From: Anaerosporobacter mobilis DSM 15930
Lineage (GTDB): Bacteria; Bacillota; Clostridia; Lachnospirales; Lachnospiraceae
Direction of reading: 5' to 3'
Length of the DNA: 64,000 nucleotides
Assembly: GCF_900142955.1 (NCBI RefSeq)
Contig: NZ_FRCP01000006.1
Location: 403,163-467,162, forward strand
This document shows positions 54,686 to 63,883 of the stretch, piece by piece. The notes under the pieces are model-generated. The model was not told the origin of the DNA. It was given only the letters and a program-made list of their open reading frames with translations, and did not search any database. Made by a program: the position numbers and the translations under genes. Numbering within the stretch: the stretch's first letter is position 1; each line of letters opens with the position of its first letter.

Positions 54686-57600
54686 TTACATTACCTTCTC
54701 AACACCAAGTACAGTATTCTCACCATTCAAATCCCATTCTTTTGTAAATCCACTCATAGTACCGATATGGATTTCTTCTGCAAGAACCTCTGATTTGATT
54801 TGGTCAGCATTCTTCTTGATTACTTCTTTGATAACATCATTACCGTCTTGGTATACAACGATATGATCCATTACCTCAAAGCCAGCATCTTTACGCATTG
54901 TTTGAATCTTACTGATGATTTCACGTACATAACCTTCTTCGATTAATTCTTCCGTAAGGTTTGTATCAAGTACTACTGTGATACCATAATCCGAATTTGA
55001 TTCATAACCTTCCATCTGTGCTGCGTCTATTAATAAATCTTCTTTATCAAGAACTTCTTCTACACCATCAAGTGTAATCGTAAGTTTGCCTGTTTCGTTA
55101 AGAGAATCCATAGCTGCATTGCCATCAAGGTTTGCTAATACTTCTTTCAATGCATTTAATTGTTTACCAAATCTCTTACCAAGGGTACGAAGTTGTGGTT
55201 TGAAACTATAAGAAGTGAAGTCTCTTACATCATCTGTGAAAGTAACTTTCTTAACATTTAACTCTTCTTCGATAATTTCCTGGAAGTATTCTGATAAGGA
55301 AACATCACCTTTTACATACATGTTGCCAATTGGTTGACGGTTTTTGATGTTAGCAGTGTTTCTACAAGCACGGCCAAGTACAACGATATCCAGTACATCT
55401 TCCATATTCTTCTCAAGTTCTTTATCAATGTGAGCTTCATTGTACGCTGGGAAGTCACATAGATGAATACTTTCTGGAGCTGTTTTATCAATACTTCTTA
55501 CTAAGTTTTGATAGATGTCTTCTGTCATGAAAGGTACCATTGGTGCTGCTGCCTTACAAAGTGTTACTAAGGAAGTGTAAAGAGTCATGTAAGCATTAAT
55601 CTTATCTTGTTCCATTCCTTTTGCCCAGAAGCGTTCACGACAACGTCTTACATACCAGTTACTTAATTCATCAACAAATTCTTGTAATGCTCTTGCTGTT
55701 TCTGGAATCTTATACGCCGCTAGGTTTTCATCTACTGTCTTAACTACTGTATTTAATTTAGATAATAACCATTTATCCATTACAGATAATTTATCATAAT
55801 CTAATGTGTATTTTGTTGCATCAAAGTTATCGATATTAGCGTATAATACGAAGAATGCATACGTATTCCATAGAGTCCCCATGAATTTACGTTGACCTTC
55901 CATAACTGCTTTTCCATGGAAACGATTTGGTAACCATGGTGCACTATTAACATAGAAGTACCAACGGATTGCATCTGCGCCGTATTGGTCTAATGCATCG
56001 AAAGGATCTACTGCATTTCCTTTTGATTTGGACATCTTCTGCCCATTCTCATCTTGAACGTGACCAAGAACAATAACATTCTTATAAGGTGCTTTGTTGA
56101 ATAATAATGTTGATTCTGCAAGTAAGGAATAGAACCAACCTCTTGTTTGGTCAACTGCTTCTGAGATGAAGTCAGCAGGGAATTGTTGTTCGAATAAATC
56201 TTGATTTTCGAATGGATAGTGATGTTGTGCGAATGGCATTGCTCCTGAATCGAACCAACAGTCGATAACTTCAGGTACACGTTGCATCTCCTTACCACAT
56301 TTCTCACATGGGAACGTAACAGCATCGATGAATGGACGGTGAAGTTCAATGTTATCAGGACAATTGCTCGATAATTCTTTAAGTTCTGCAATGCTTCCGA
56401 TAGAATGCATATGTCCACATTCACATTCCCATACGTTAAGTGGAGTACCCCAGTAACGATTACGGCTAACACCCCAATCTTGTACGTTCTCTAACCAGTC
56501 ACCGAAACGACCTTTACCGATGCTTTCTGGAATCCAGTTAATTGTGTTGTTGTTACGGATTAAGTCTTCCTTAACAGCGGTCATCTTAATGAACCATGAT
56601 TCTCTTGCATAGTAGATTAATGGAGTATCACATCTCCAACAGAATGGGTAGCTGTGTTCGAATTTAAGCGCTTTGAATAATAATCCTTTTTCGCCTAATA
56701 GACGGAATACGATTTCATCAGCCTTCTTACAGAATACGCCTGCCATATCTGTACATTCTGGTTTCATTTCACCTTTTTCGTCTACTAATTGAACGAATGG
56801 AAGATCATATCTACGACCAACTTTCGCATCGTCTTCACCGAATGCAGGTGCAATATGAACAACACCGGTACCATCTGATAATGTAACGTAAGTATCGCAT
56901 ACTACATAGTAAGCTTTCTTAGTTGGTTCTGCGTAGCCAAATAATGGTTCATATTCTTTGTATTCTAAGTCAGTACCAACGTAATTTTCTACGATTTCAT
57001 ATACGCCATCGATTACAGAAAGTAACGCTTCTGCTAAGATATAGTATTCTGTTTTAACAGCAGTATCTTCTTCGCCTTCTTTAACAACATCACCTTTTGC
57101 GTTAACAGAAACTTTTACTTTAACGTAAGTTTCATTTGGGTTAACACATAGCGCAACGTTTGATGGCAATGTCCAAGGAGTTGTTGTCCATGCTAAGATG
57201 TATTCGTCTTCTACATCCTTTAATTTGAATTTTGCAATTGCTGATTTTTCTTTAACATCCTTATAACCTTGCGCTACTTCGTGTGAAGATAACGGAGTTC
57301 CACATCTCGGACAGTAAGGAACAATTTTGTGCCCTTTGTATAATAATTCTTTATCCCAGATTTGCTTTAATGCCCACCATTCAGACTCAATGAAGTTATT
57401 ATCATAAGTTACATAAGGATTTTCCATGTCTGCCCAGAAACCAACTGTAGCTGAGAAATCTTCCCACATACCTTTGTATTTCCATACGGATTCTTTACAT
57501 TTATCAATGAATGGTTCCAAACCGTATTCTTCAATTTGTTCTTTTCCATCTAATCCTAATAATTTTTCAACTTCAAGTTCTACTGGAAGTCCATGTGTAT

Positions 57601-57856
57601 CCCAACCAGCTTTTCTAGGAACCTTGTAACCTTTCATTGTCTTATATCTAGGAATCATATCCTTGATTACTCTTGTTAGAACGTGACCAATATGTGGTTT
57701 ACCATTCGCTGTTGGTGGACCATCATAGAATGTATAAGTCTCTCCTTCTTTTCTTGAATCAATACTCTTCTCAAAGATCTCGTGATCTTTCCAGAACTTC
57801 TCTACGTTTTTTTCTCTCTCAACAAAGTTAAGATTCGTGGATACTTTATCGTACAT
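54686..57856 (-). CDS. ileS: Isoleucyl-tRNA synthetase
   Basis: This 1056-residue class I synthetase charges tRNA-Ile. HIGH appears in PPTANGKPHIGHVLTR near residue 57 and KMSKS in NGQKMSKSKGN near residue 605; an editing domain lies between, and a zinc-type Cys pair is visible (CPRCGTPLSS). Features such as GWDTHGLPVELEVEK point to the eukaryote-like IleS2 group, often less sensitive to mupirocin; that trait is inference. Expression is under a T-box. Confidence 0.96.
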   Translation of the reverse strand: MYDKVSTNLNFVEREKNVEKFWKDHEIFEKSIDSRKEGETYTFYDGPPTANGKPHIGHVLTRVIKDMIPRYKTMKGYKVPRKAGWDTHGLPVELEVEKLLGLDGKEQIEEYGLEPFIDKCKESVWKYKGMWEDFSATVGFWADMENPYVTYDNNFIESEWWALKQIWDKELLYKGHKIVPYCPRCGTPLSSHEVAQGYKDVKEKSAIAKFKLKDVEDEYILAWTTTPWTLPSNVALCVNPNETYVKVKVSVNAKGDVVKEGEEDTAVKTEYYILAEALLSVIDGVYEIVENYVGTDLEYKEYEPLFGYAEPTKKAYYVVCDTYVTLSDGTGVVHIAPAFGEDDAKVGRRYDLPFVQLVDEKGEMKPECTDMAGVFCKKADEIVFRLLGEKGLLFKALKFEHSYPFCWRCDTPLIYYARESWFIKMTAVKEDLIRNNNTINWIPESIGKGRFGDWLENVQDWGVSRNRYWGTPLNVWECECGHMHSIGSIAELKELSSNCPDNIELHRPFIDAVTFPCEKCGKEMQRVPEVIDCWFDSGAMPFAQHHYPFENQDLFEQQFPADFISEAVDQTRGWFYSLLAESTLLFNKAPYKNVIVLGHVQDENGQKMSKSKGNAVDPFDALDQYGADAIRWYFYVNSAPWLPNRFHGKAVMEGQRKFMGTLWNTYAFFVLYANIDNFDATKYTLDYDKLSVMDKWLLSKLNTVVKTVDENLAAYKIPETARALQEFVDELSNWYVRRCRERFWAKGMEQDKINAYMTLYTSLVTLCKAAAPMVPFMTEDIYQNLVRSIDKTAPESIHLCDFPAYNEAHIDKELEKNMEDVLDIVVLGRACRNTANIKNRQPIGNMYVKGDVSLSEYFQEIIEEELNVKKVTFTDDVRDFTSYSFKPQLRTLGKRFGKQLNALKEVLANLDGNAAMDSLNETGKLTITLDGVEEVLDKEDLLIDAAQMEGYESNSDYGITVVLDTNLTEELIEEGYVREIISKIQTMRKDAGFEVMDHIVVYQDGNDVIKEVIKKNADQIKSEVLAEEIHIGTMSGFTKEWDLNGENTVLGVEKVM

Positions 57857-57884
57857 GATTTCCCTCCTAAATTATGATTAAAAT

Positions 57885-58186
57885 AAAAAAACTCCCACCC
57901 TTAAACAGGATGAGAGCACTATGCTTTCATGAAACCACCTATTTAACATACTCCGTCTAAGACTTTTATATGTGCTCCGATAACGGCGGAATCCGGCGAC
58001 GACCTACTTGATTTAAGAACACCTTAGCGTTCTACCTCTATCTGAGATACATTCTTTCAGTCTGCTACTTCGGAGTGATATTCACAATCTGTTACTCCCA
58101 TTCGGCTTCCACTGTCCCGAACTCGCTTTTGGTTTCTCTTAATTGCTACTGTCTCCATCAACGTATTTTGGTGCTATATTTTATTA
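57885..58186 (-). promoter_or_regulatory. T-box leader of ileS
   Basis: Stem I shows AGTA closed by GCAAU/AUUGU, then GAAU and the codon AUC (58077-58079), an isoleucine specifier. The T-box core (AGGTGGTTTC, 57931-57940) precedes a 9-bp terminator stem (57892-57900 with 57908-57916) and T7. Low charging of tRNA-Ile should let transcription continue. Confidence 0.92.
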
Positions 58187-58192
58187 TTTTTT

Positions 58193-58221
58193 ATCATAGT
58201 ATAGGATTTGGTAAATGTCAA
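58193..58221 (-). promoter_or_regulatory. SigA-type promoter of ileS
   Basis: TTGACA, 17 bases, TATGAT on the minus strand just before the T-box leader. Confidence 0.82.
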
Positions 58222-58324
58222 GGGGTTTTACCACTTAAAAACTGTACTAGCATAAGTTATCTGACTATAACTATGCCAATATTAATTTTATGAGTCTCTT
58301 TTACCTTCTTAATATCTCTGATAA

Positions 58325-58996
58325 TTACTTCTGCAAATTCCTACTGTAATTTATGTAGACTGCCCAATCCCCATAATAGGTAATAACCGCTTTCTTACCG
58401 TCTTTTGTTATCGTTAATGTAATTTTATTAATAGCACTTTTTTCTTTTGGTGACAGATTCTTATTACCCCTTGCTTCTAACTCTTCACAATACGCATATA
58501 ATTTCTTTTGTTCTGATTTAGAAAGAGATGATATCCTGTCTTTACTTTTCCAGGTAATTACCTCTCCTGAATTTTCTGTCTTATCTGATTTTGGTTTACC
58601 AAGTTCCTTCTCCATATTCGCTTTCAGAGTATCAGCATCAAAATCATCATATTGTAATACAACTGCTGATAATGCATTCACAGGGTAACTATGTTCATCT
58701 TGCGTATTTAATTCTCCATCTGTAATTAACAGATTCACGATCCCCTTCATCCCATATGCCTCATAAGCATCGCTTAAGCGGACTATGGTGTAAGCGGAGT
58801 TTTCTTTCGGTTCAATGATTTTTGCATTTTGTGTTGTTAATTGCAAAGTATTAACAACCTCCTGAAGACTCATTCCCCAAGTAAGCTTGTCAAACATAGG
58901 TATATAGCCATACTGTTTATTTTGTTTTCCACAACCACCGAAAGTCAAAATAAGCAATACCACCATACAACTAAGAATGAATGGCTTTTTGCTCAT
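58325..58996 (-). CDS. Hypothetical lipoprotein
   Basis: This 223-residue protein has a lipoprotein signal (FILSCMVVLLILTFGGCGK) and a mature domain with LTWGMSLQEVVNTL near the start and YYGDWAVYINY at the end. No family is assigned. The ATG at 58996 follows AGGAGG by 4 bases; a frame from 59038 is longer but unsupported. It lies upstream of the ileS promoter and is likely a single-gene unit. Confidence 0.75.
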   Translation of the reverse strand: MSKKPFILSCMVVLLILTFGGCGKQNKQYGYIPMFDKLTWGMSLQEVVNTLQLTTQNAKIIEPKENSAYTIVRLSDAYEAYGMKGIVNLLITDGELNTQDEHSYPVNALSAVVLQYDDFDADTLKANMEKELGKPKSDKTENSGEVITWKSKDRISSLSKSEQKKLYAYCEELEARGNKNLSPKEKSAINKITLTITKDGKKAVITYYGDWAVYINYSRNLQK

Positions 58997-59219
58997 ACTA
59001 CCTCCTCTTCTCCTTCCTATAATAATTGTTCTCGTCATTTACGAAACCTAGTTAACAAATTACCATTATTAGGATGTTACTTATGTCCCTATTATAGCAT
59101 TATTAACTTCTTCAAATCTACCATGTTTCATATTCTTTTTTTTACCTTTTGTGACAGTATCTATAGTGAAATTAGATATTTCTGCACATACTATTATAAA
59201 TTACTCAAAGGAGAATCTT

Positions 59220-60215
59220 ATGCGTCCCACACAAATCTATTATGAACCAAATATAGAGCAATATACTTTAGGAAAAGAACTAAAAGAAAAATTCTCTGAT
59301 ATTCCTTGGATTCCTATTGAAAATCATAACAATATCGAAGAATTACGCTCAAAAGAAAACTCGGAATTTCGTAACTTGAAACAGTTATTGATTATTGGTA
59401 CACGTAAAACTCATAAATATGTTGAAAACCACAAAGTTTCCGATTACTTAGTGCCTTATACCTCATCTGGTTGTACTGCCATGTGTCTTTACTGCTATCT
59501 CGTTTGTAATTATAATAAATGTTCATACCTTCGTCTTTTTGTTAATCGAGAACAGATGATGGATCGCTTAATTCGATATAGTACCCGTAGCGATAGGGAA
59601 CTCACCTTCGAGATAGGAAGTAATAGTGATTTGATTTTAGAGAACGAGGTTACAGGTAACTTACCTTGGACTATAGATAATTTTACAAAATGTAAAAAGG
59701 GTAGCATTACGTTCCCAAGTAAATTCAGTATGGTTGATCCTTTATTACCTCTGAATCATCAAGGTAGAGTAATCTTTCGTATGTCCGTTAACCCGGAGGA
59801 GGTAATTCGGAATATCGAACTTGGCACTTCTTCCTTAGATAAACGTATCGAAGCAATTAATAAAATGGCCGAAGCAGGTTACAAAGTAGGTATACTCGTC
59901 GCACCTGTTATTATGGTGGATAACTGGAAAGCGATATATTCCCAGTTATTCGATCGTTTAGAAGCCGAACTTTCTGAAAAGATGAAAAAACAAATGTTCA
60001 TTGAAGTGATTTTTATGACGTACAGCTTTGTTCATAGAAAAATTAATGCTGAGGCATTTCCTGAATCTATCGAACTCTTTGATCAGGAGAAGATGACTGG
60101 ACGTGGAATGGGAAAATACTGTTATCGGAATACCCTACGGTCAGAGGGAGAGATTTTCATTCATGATGAATTAGAACGACGCTTTGGTCCTGGTAGGATT
60201 TTGTATATCTGTTAA
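59220..60215 (+). CDS. Spore photoproduct lyase-family radical SAM protein
   Basis: This 331-residue protein matches SplB over its length: SGCTAMCLYCYLVC carries the CX3CX2C cluster, and TFPSKFSMVDPLLPL, RFRMSVN-like (VIFRMSVNPEEVI) and GTSSLDKRIEAINKM follow. SplB repairs the UV thymine dimer of spores. At the place of the hydrogen-donor Cys of Bacillus SplB (EASCTSD), this protein has FEIGSNSD, with no Cys. AAAGGAG is 6 bases before the ATG; a longer frame begins at 59151. It may be a divergent subfamily. Confidence 0.85.
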   Translation: MRPTQIYYEPNIEQYTLGKELKEKFSDIPWIPIENHNNIEELRSKENSEFRNLKQLLIIGTRKTHKYVENHKVSDYLVPYTSSGCTAMCLYCYLVCNYNKCSYLRLFVNREQMMDRLIRYSTRSDRELTFEIGSNSDLILENEVTGNLPWTIDNFTKCKKGSITFPSKFSMVDPLLPLNHQGRVIFRMSVNPEEVIRNIELGTSSLDKRIEAINKMAEAGYKVGILVAPVIMVDNWKAIYSQLFDRLEAELSEKMKKQMFIEVIFMTYSFVHRKINAEAFPESIELFDQEKMTGRGMGKYCYRNTLRSEGEIFIHDELERRFGPGRILYIC

Positions 60216-60382
60216 TGTTTTTACTTCTTCTTTCCGATATTCATTATAGAAAAGATATCCGAATATAAAAAATTTTGTCGAGACTTCTTGATACAATTTA
60301 TTGAATTCGGTTCATGGATGGGTATAGACAGAATGGATTTTGTCCTTTTCAAATTCTTGTATGGTTTGAAAGGAGTATAATT

Positions 60383-60976
60383 ATGATTGCAACTACTAAT
60401 TCTTTAAACACGGTATCTTCCTATTGTAACGAATTATTAAAAAAACAGGTAGATACTACTGGATCTGGTTTTACGTTAACTAAGGAAGAGAAAGAGAACT
60501 TCCTATCTACAGTCAAAACAGACACCTATACTTCAACTAATAGCTCTTTTACCAACGTTACAGCTACCTCTGATGTGTACACCAATCTAATCTATAACAA
60601 TGTAATCAATCTATCCAGGCAATCTCCCTATGGAGCTATGGCTAATGCTTCTAATCTTATTGCTTACAATGGTGTTACTTATCAATATTCTTCTACAACT
60701 AACTGTCTATGTCTTGGCGATATGAAAGAGGAAGATAACATTCTAAGCATTCCCTTATCAACTGGAGATACCTTGCTTGTAAATCGTAATAACCTTGACG
60801 ATTTAGCAAAATCAATAGGTATGTTTGTTCCAGCAGATCAAAAGCGTATAATGGATGCAATCTATACGGATGCTAAATGTCGTAGCAAGCAAGTTGAAAT
60901 CGAAGCAAAAGAAAACGAAGTGTTGGATTCGCTTTTCAAAGACCCTTCAGAAAGTAAAGAAGTTTCTAATGAATAG
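60383..60976 (+). CDS. Hypothetical protein
   Basis: This 197-residue protein has no signal peptide or membrane segment. It is Ser/Thr/Asn-rich in its first half, has a beta-like middle (LIAYNGVTYQYSSTTNCLCL) and a charged C-terminal helix. I recognise no family. AAAGGAG is 7 bases before the ATG; a frame from 60314 is longer but lacks a site. It follows the SPL-family gene by 167 bp, with probable separate transcription. Confidence 0.65.
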   Translation: MIATTNSLNTVSSYCNELLKKQVDTTGSGFTLTKEEKENFLSTVKTDTYTSTNSSFTNVTATSDVYTNLIYNNVINLSRQSPYGAMANASNLIAYNGVTYQYSSTTNCLCLGDMKEEDNILSIPLSTGDTLLVNRNNLDDLAKSIGMFVPADQKRIMDAIYTDAKCRSKQVEIEAKENEVLDSLFKDPSESKEVSNE

Positions 60977-60982
60977 AATAAA

Positions 60983-61096
60983 GTGTTAAAAAGACAATCT
61001 TTCATAGGTTGCGTGTGAATAGCGAATATATATATTCTCGAATATTATATATTCGCTATCCGCATACAAACCATGAAGATTGTCTTTCTAATAGTG
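60983..61096. repeat. Palindromic element, copy 2
   Basis: About 114 bp, nearly self-complementary along its whole length: outer arms with AAAGACAATCTT, then inner arms TAGCGAATATATA/TATATATTCGCTA. It lies between two convergent genes and could end both transcripts. It is related to 53940-54032. Confidence 0.7.
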
Positions 61097-61114
61097 TGTA
61101 GAGCACTTATAATT

Positions 61115-62704
61115 TTACTTTAACTCTGCCAATTTATCGAGTGCACTTTGGTATGCTATATAGTTACTTATATTGAAACCTCGAATAGATGAATTATATT
61201 CGTTCACAATCCATTGAAAATACAATTCATAATTCTCTTTACTATCCTCCTCATATCCATAGTCGTATTCGTTGTCCTCTTGATCTACTAAAAGTCGATC
61301 TTCTGATAACTCTGCAATAGCTGGTGTTGCATCTAACGATAAATACGTAAGGTACCTGAAATTATCTGATGTCATATATTCATTTGCATTAATATTATAT
61401 TTGGCTATAACGTAATCCATTCTTCCAAAACTCAAGATCATATAAGCAACTAACGCAGTGGTAAAAAGCCATTTGCCAATTCTGAACTTAGAATGGTAGA
61501 CATAATACATCATCTGTCCCACAACAAACACTAAAAAGATAAGGAACCATAGTACTAGAAAACGTAGCCTTGTCAGGTCATATACCTTCACATATAGAAT
61601 CATACGATAGGCCGATGAGATTATCATGACCACTGTACATATACTTAACACAAGAAGGATATGATTTAATATCTTACTTGGCATACATTTAATCTTTAAC
61701 AATAGAACTAATCCAATATTAATTACAGCCACCCATAGTAGTTGTAGAAATCCTTGCCTAGCATACTCTGCGTATGTAATTCCTTCTGGCAATTCGAATA
61801 GCCCCCCAAACAAATAAACAATTTGAATACTACAGAATAGAATATACGTAACAGCGATGATACCCGTCATAATAAGAATCGCATCTGGCTTCCATAGTCT
61901 ATATTGCTTCTCTTCTGTCTCCATATATCGGATATAGCACGAACAAATTAAACCATAGAATAGAATTGCTGGTATGAATATAAAACATGCACCCCTAATA
62001 ATCTGGTATCCATTGGTAATATTAATTGCTTGGAAAGGAAAGCGTAATATATTACCAAAAACGGCATCCGCCTGTGAAAGCAGCGGCAAAACTACTCCTA
62101 GAAATACTGTTGCAAGTACAATTCCTAACGTAATACTCTTACTCTTCTCAAAGTTGCCTCTCTTAAATCGAATCTTCCCCTTTGAATGTTTAAAGAAGTA
62201 TCTAGAACAGACAAAGGTGCCTGAGACACATCTACCAATGGTCATTATAAAACCTTGTATTCCCATCACTTTATCTGCAAGATAACATCTACATAAGGTA
62301 ATCAGATATAAAATAATAATTCCAACTGTGTTAAGGAAGATTATTAAAAAATTAGTTGTTAGAACCGTTGATATCGCTAGTAAAAAAGAACAAGCTACAT
62401 ATCCCGCACAATGTTTATTAAACAGTATTCCTTGGCTCTTCATCGTCTTCCATGTAATAGCATACAAACCCACTAGAAACAACGGATACACGAATCCTGC
62501 TATATTAATATAGAAATCATAGAAACAGAAATAGAATAGTAGGCCAAGCAAGATTGCCCCCACTAAGTATTTTCCTGCTTCTGCTGCTATGGAATTTAAT
62601 TTCTCGATTCTTTTCTTTTGCTCTTCACTTCTTCTAAGCGCTTCCTGTTGCCAGAGATCCTTCGCCTCTATGGAAACCTTATTACCTTCTGATTGCATAT
62701 CCAT
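61115..62704 (-). CDS. DUF4173-family membrane protein
   Basis: This 529-residue protein has a polar N-terminal helix (EALRRSEEQKKRIEKL), about 11 membrane segments (through residue 440) and a soluble C-terminal tail, as in the DUF4173/DUF4153 group. Function is unknown. AAAGGAG lies 12 bases before the ATG, longer than usual. It is last in a three-gene order DUF2975-XRE-DUF4173. Confidence 0.82.
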   Translation of the reverse strand: MDMQSEGNKVSIEAKDLWQQEALRRSEEQKKRIEKLNSIAAEAGKYLVGAILLGLLFYFCFYDFYINIAGFVYPLFLVGLYAITWKTMKSQGILFNKHCAGYVACSFLLAISTVLTTNFLIIFLNTVGIIILYLITLCRCYLADKVMGIQGFIMTIGRCVSGTFVCSRYFFKHSKGKIRFKRGNFEKSKSITLGIVLATVFLGVVLPLLSQADAVFGNILRFPFQAINITNGYQIIRGACFIFIPAILFYGLICSCYIRYMETEEKQYRLWKPDAILIMTGIIAVTYILFCSIQIVYLFGGLFELPEGITYAEYARQGFLQLLWVAVINIGLVLLLKIKCMPSKILNHILLVLSICTVVMIISSAYRMILYVKVYDLTRLRFLVLWFLIFLVFVVGQMMYYVYHSKFRIGKWLFTTALVAYMILSFGRMDYVIAKYNINANEYMTSDNFRYLTYLSLDATPAIAELSEDRLLVDQEDNEYDYGYEEDSKENYELYFQWIVNEYNSSIRGFNISNYIAYQSALDKLAELK

Positions 62705-62756
62705 AATAAAAAGCAGCTCCTTTCTACCTCATACATCTATCTTATATGACCCTCTT

Positions 62757-62969
62757 TTATTTTTCGTCAGGTACAAACTCAAGCACATCACCTGGCTGAC
62801 ACTGCAAAACCTCACATATCTTATCCAATGTATCAAAGCGTATGGCTTTTGCTTTTTGATTTTTCAAAATAGATATATTCGCCATTGTGATTCCTACTCG
62901 CTCTGATAACTCTGTTACACTCATCTTACGTTTCGCTAGCATAACATCAATATTAACAATAATTGCCAT
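62757..62969 (-). CDS. Small XRE-family regulator (YozG-like)
   Basis: This 70-residue helix-turn-helix protein (MLAKRKMSVTELSERVGITM, then ISILKNQKAKAIRFDTLDKI) is of the YozG type often paired with DUF2975 membrane proteins. AGGAGGAG is 5 bases before the ATG. It follows the DUF2975 gene by 25 bp, so it probably regulates this operon. Confidence 0.9.
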   Translation of the reverse strand: MAIIVNIDVMLAKRKMSVTELSERVGITMANISILKNQKAKAIRFDTLDKICEVLQCQPGDVLEFVPDEK

Positions 62970-62994
62970 GAATTCTCCTCCTGGTTCCTCCTAA

Positions 62995-63474
62995 CTATAT
63001 GGTTAAATCATTCTCGTCCTTCATCTTACTTGCTTTTTGTACCAAATGTCCCAGTACTGCCGCTATAACAGAAATTGCGATTCCTTCAATAACAACAAGG
63101 ATACCTAGTACAAGAATGCTTATATGCATCATTTGGAACACACTAAAGAGTACAATGCCTAAAAACAATAGGAAACTATCTACGATTGCTAACTTACTAA
63201 TGATCGCTAATGCTTTCGCATTCTTTATAGAGAAAGAATTGTCATTCCTAATCTCATTGCAAATCCCCCAGAATATACCTAATACAACATAACAAGGGAT
63301 TCCTAATACCCATATAAATAACAACCATGGCATATACCACCCCGAATATCTTGAGTTCAAACATACAATATCCCTTCCATAGGCTGGTATAACTAGAAAC
63401 AATATAATGGTAAGCATAACCGTCACTAGTATCGTGATGCATTTTAGCCATTTTGATAGTTTTTGCTGATTCAT
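62995..63474 (-). CDS. DUF2975-family membrane protein
   Basis: This 159-residue protein has four membrane segments and the family order with a central NSFSIKNAKALAIIS stretch. Its role is unknown. AGGAGG is 6 bases before the ATG at 63474; a longer frame opens at 63495. It is first of the DUF2975-XRE-DUF4173 operon. Confidence 0.88.
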   Translation of the reverse strand: MNQQKLSKWLKCITILVTVMLTIILFLVIPAYGRDIVCLNSRYSGWYMPWLLFIWVLGIPCYVVLGIFWGICNEIRNDNSFSIKNAKALAIISKLAIVDSFLLFLGIVLFSVFQMMHISILVLGILVVIEGIAISVIAAVLGHLVQKASKMKDENDLTI

Positions 63475-63598
63475 AACAAACCTCCTGATTTCCAACTCAT
63501 TTTCCTTAATTATACTACTACCATTCTGAATGTCAATAGTTTTTTATCGTTTTACGATATATTTTTATTGTAAAATACATACTAAAACTACTATAGAC

Positions 63599-63739
63599 TG
63601 AGTTGTAGCACGAGATGCCACTTTGTAATTCGAAACGCAGTTTTTGTATTCGAGAAGTAAGACTTTGTAAACGAAAAGCCACTTTTGCAAGTGAAATGTA
63701 GAGTTTTGTAACTGAGAAGCCATATTTGTAATCTAAATG
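63599..63739. repeat. Degenerate 20-21 bp tandem repeat, about seven units
   Basis: Units start near 63599, 63618, 63638, 63658, 63679, 63699 and 63720. A loose consensus is CCACTTTTGTAATCGAAAAG, with 20 or 21 bases per unit. Reading frames through it are simply the repeat. It lies in a gene-free gap (63475-63883). Confidence 0.75.
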
Positions 63740-63792
63740 CAGTTTGATTTTCAGCTTTTTCTGCTGTATGATGATAATTATAGGCATGCCAA

Positions 63793-63821
63793 AGGGAGGT
63801 CGACTCCCTCTCGATTTTTTT
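63793..63821 (+). terminator. Hairpin with T-tract, function unclear
   Basis: AGGGAG (63793-63798) pairs with CTCCCT (63804-63809), followed within five bases by a T7 run on the plus strand. No plus-strand gene ends here, so it may be a remnant or belong to a small RNA. Confidence 0.35.
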
Positions 63822-63883
63822 GTAATCGGAGAATCCACCCCTTTATTCCTTAGACAGATAAATGGTTGGCGGCACGTTAATAA

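Noticed and set aside
59160..59205. SigG-like promoter upstream of the SPL-family gene (CATACTA)
   Set aside because: The -10-like string fits, but no proper -35 lies 17-18 bases upstream.
63533..63838. 101-codon minus-strand frame at the window end
   Set aside because: It reads through the degenerate tandem repeat and has no ribosome site, so its apparent protein repeats only reflect the DNA repeat.
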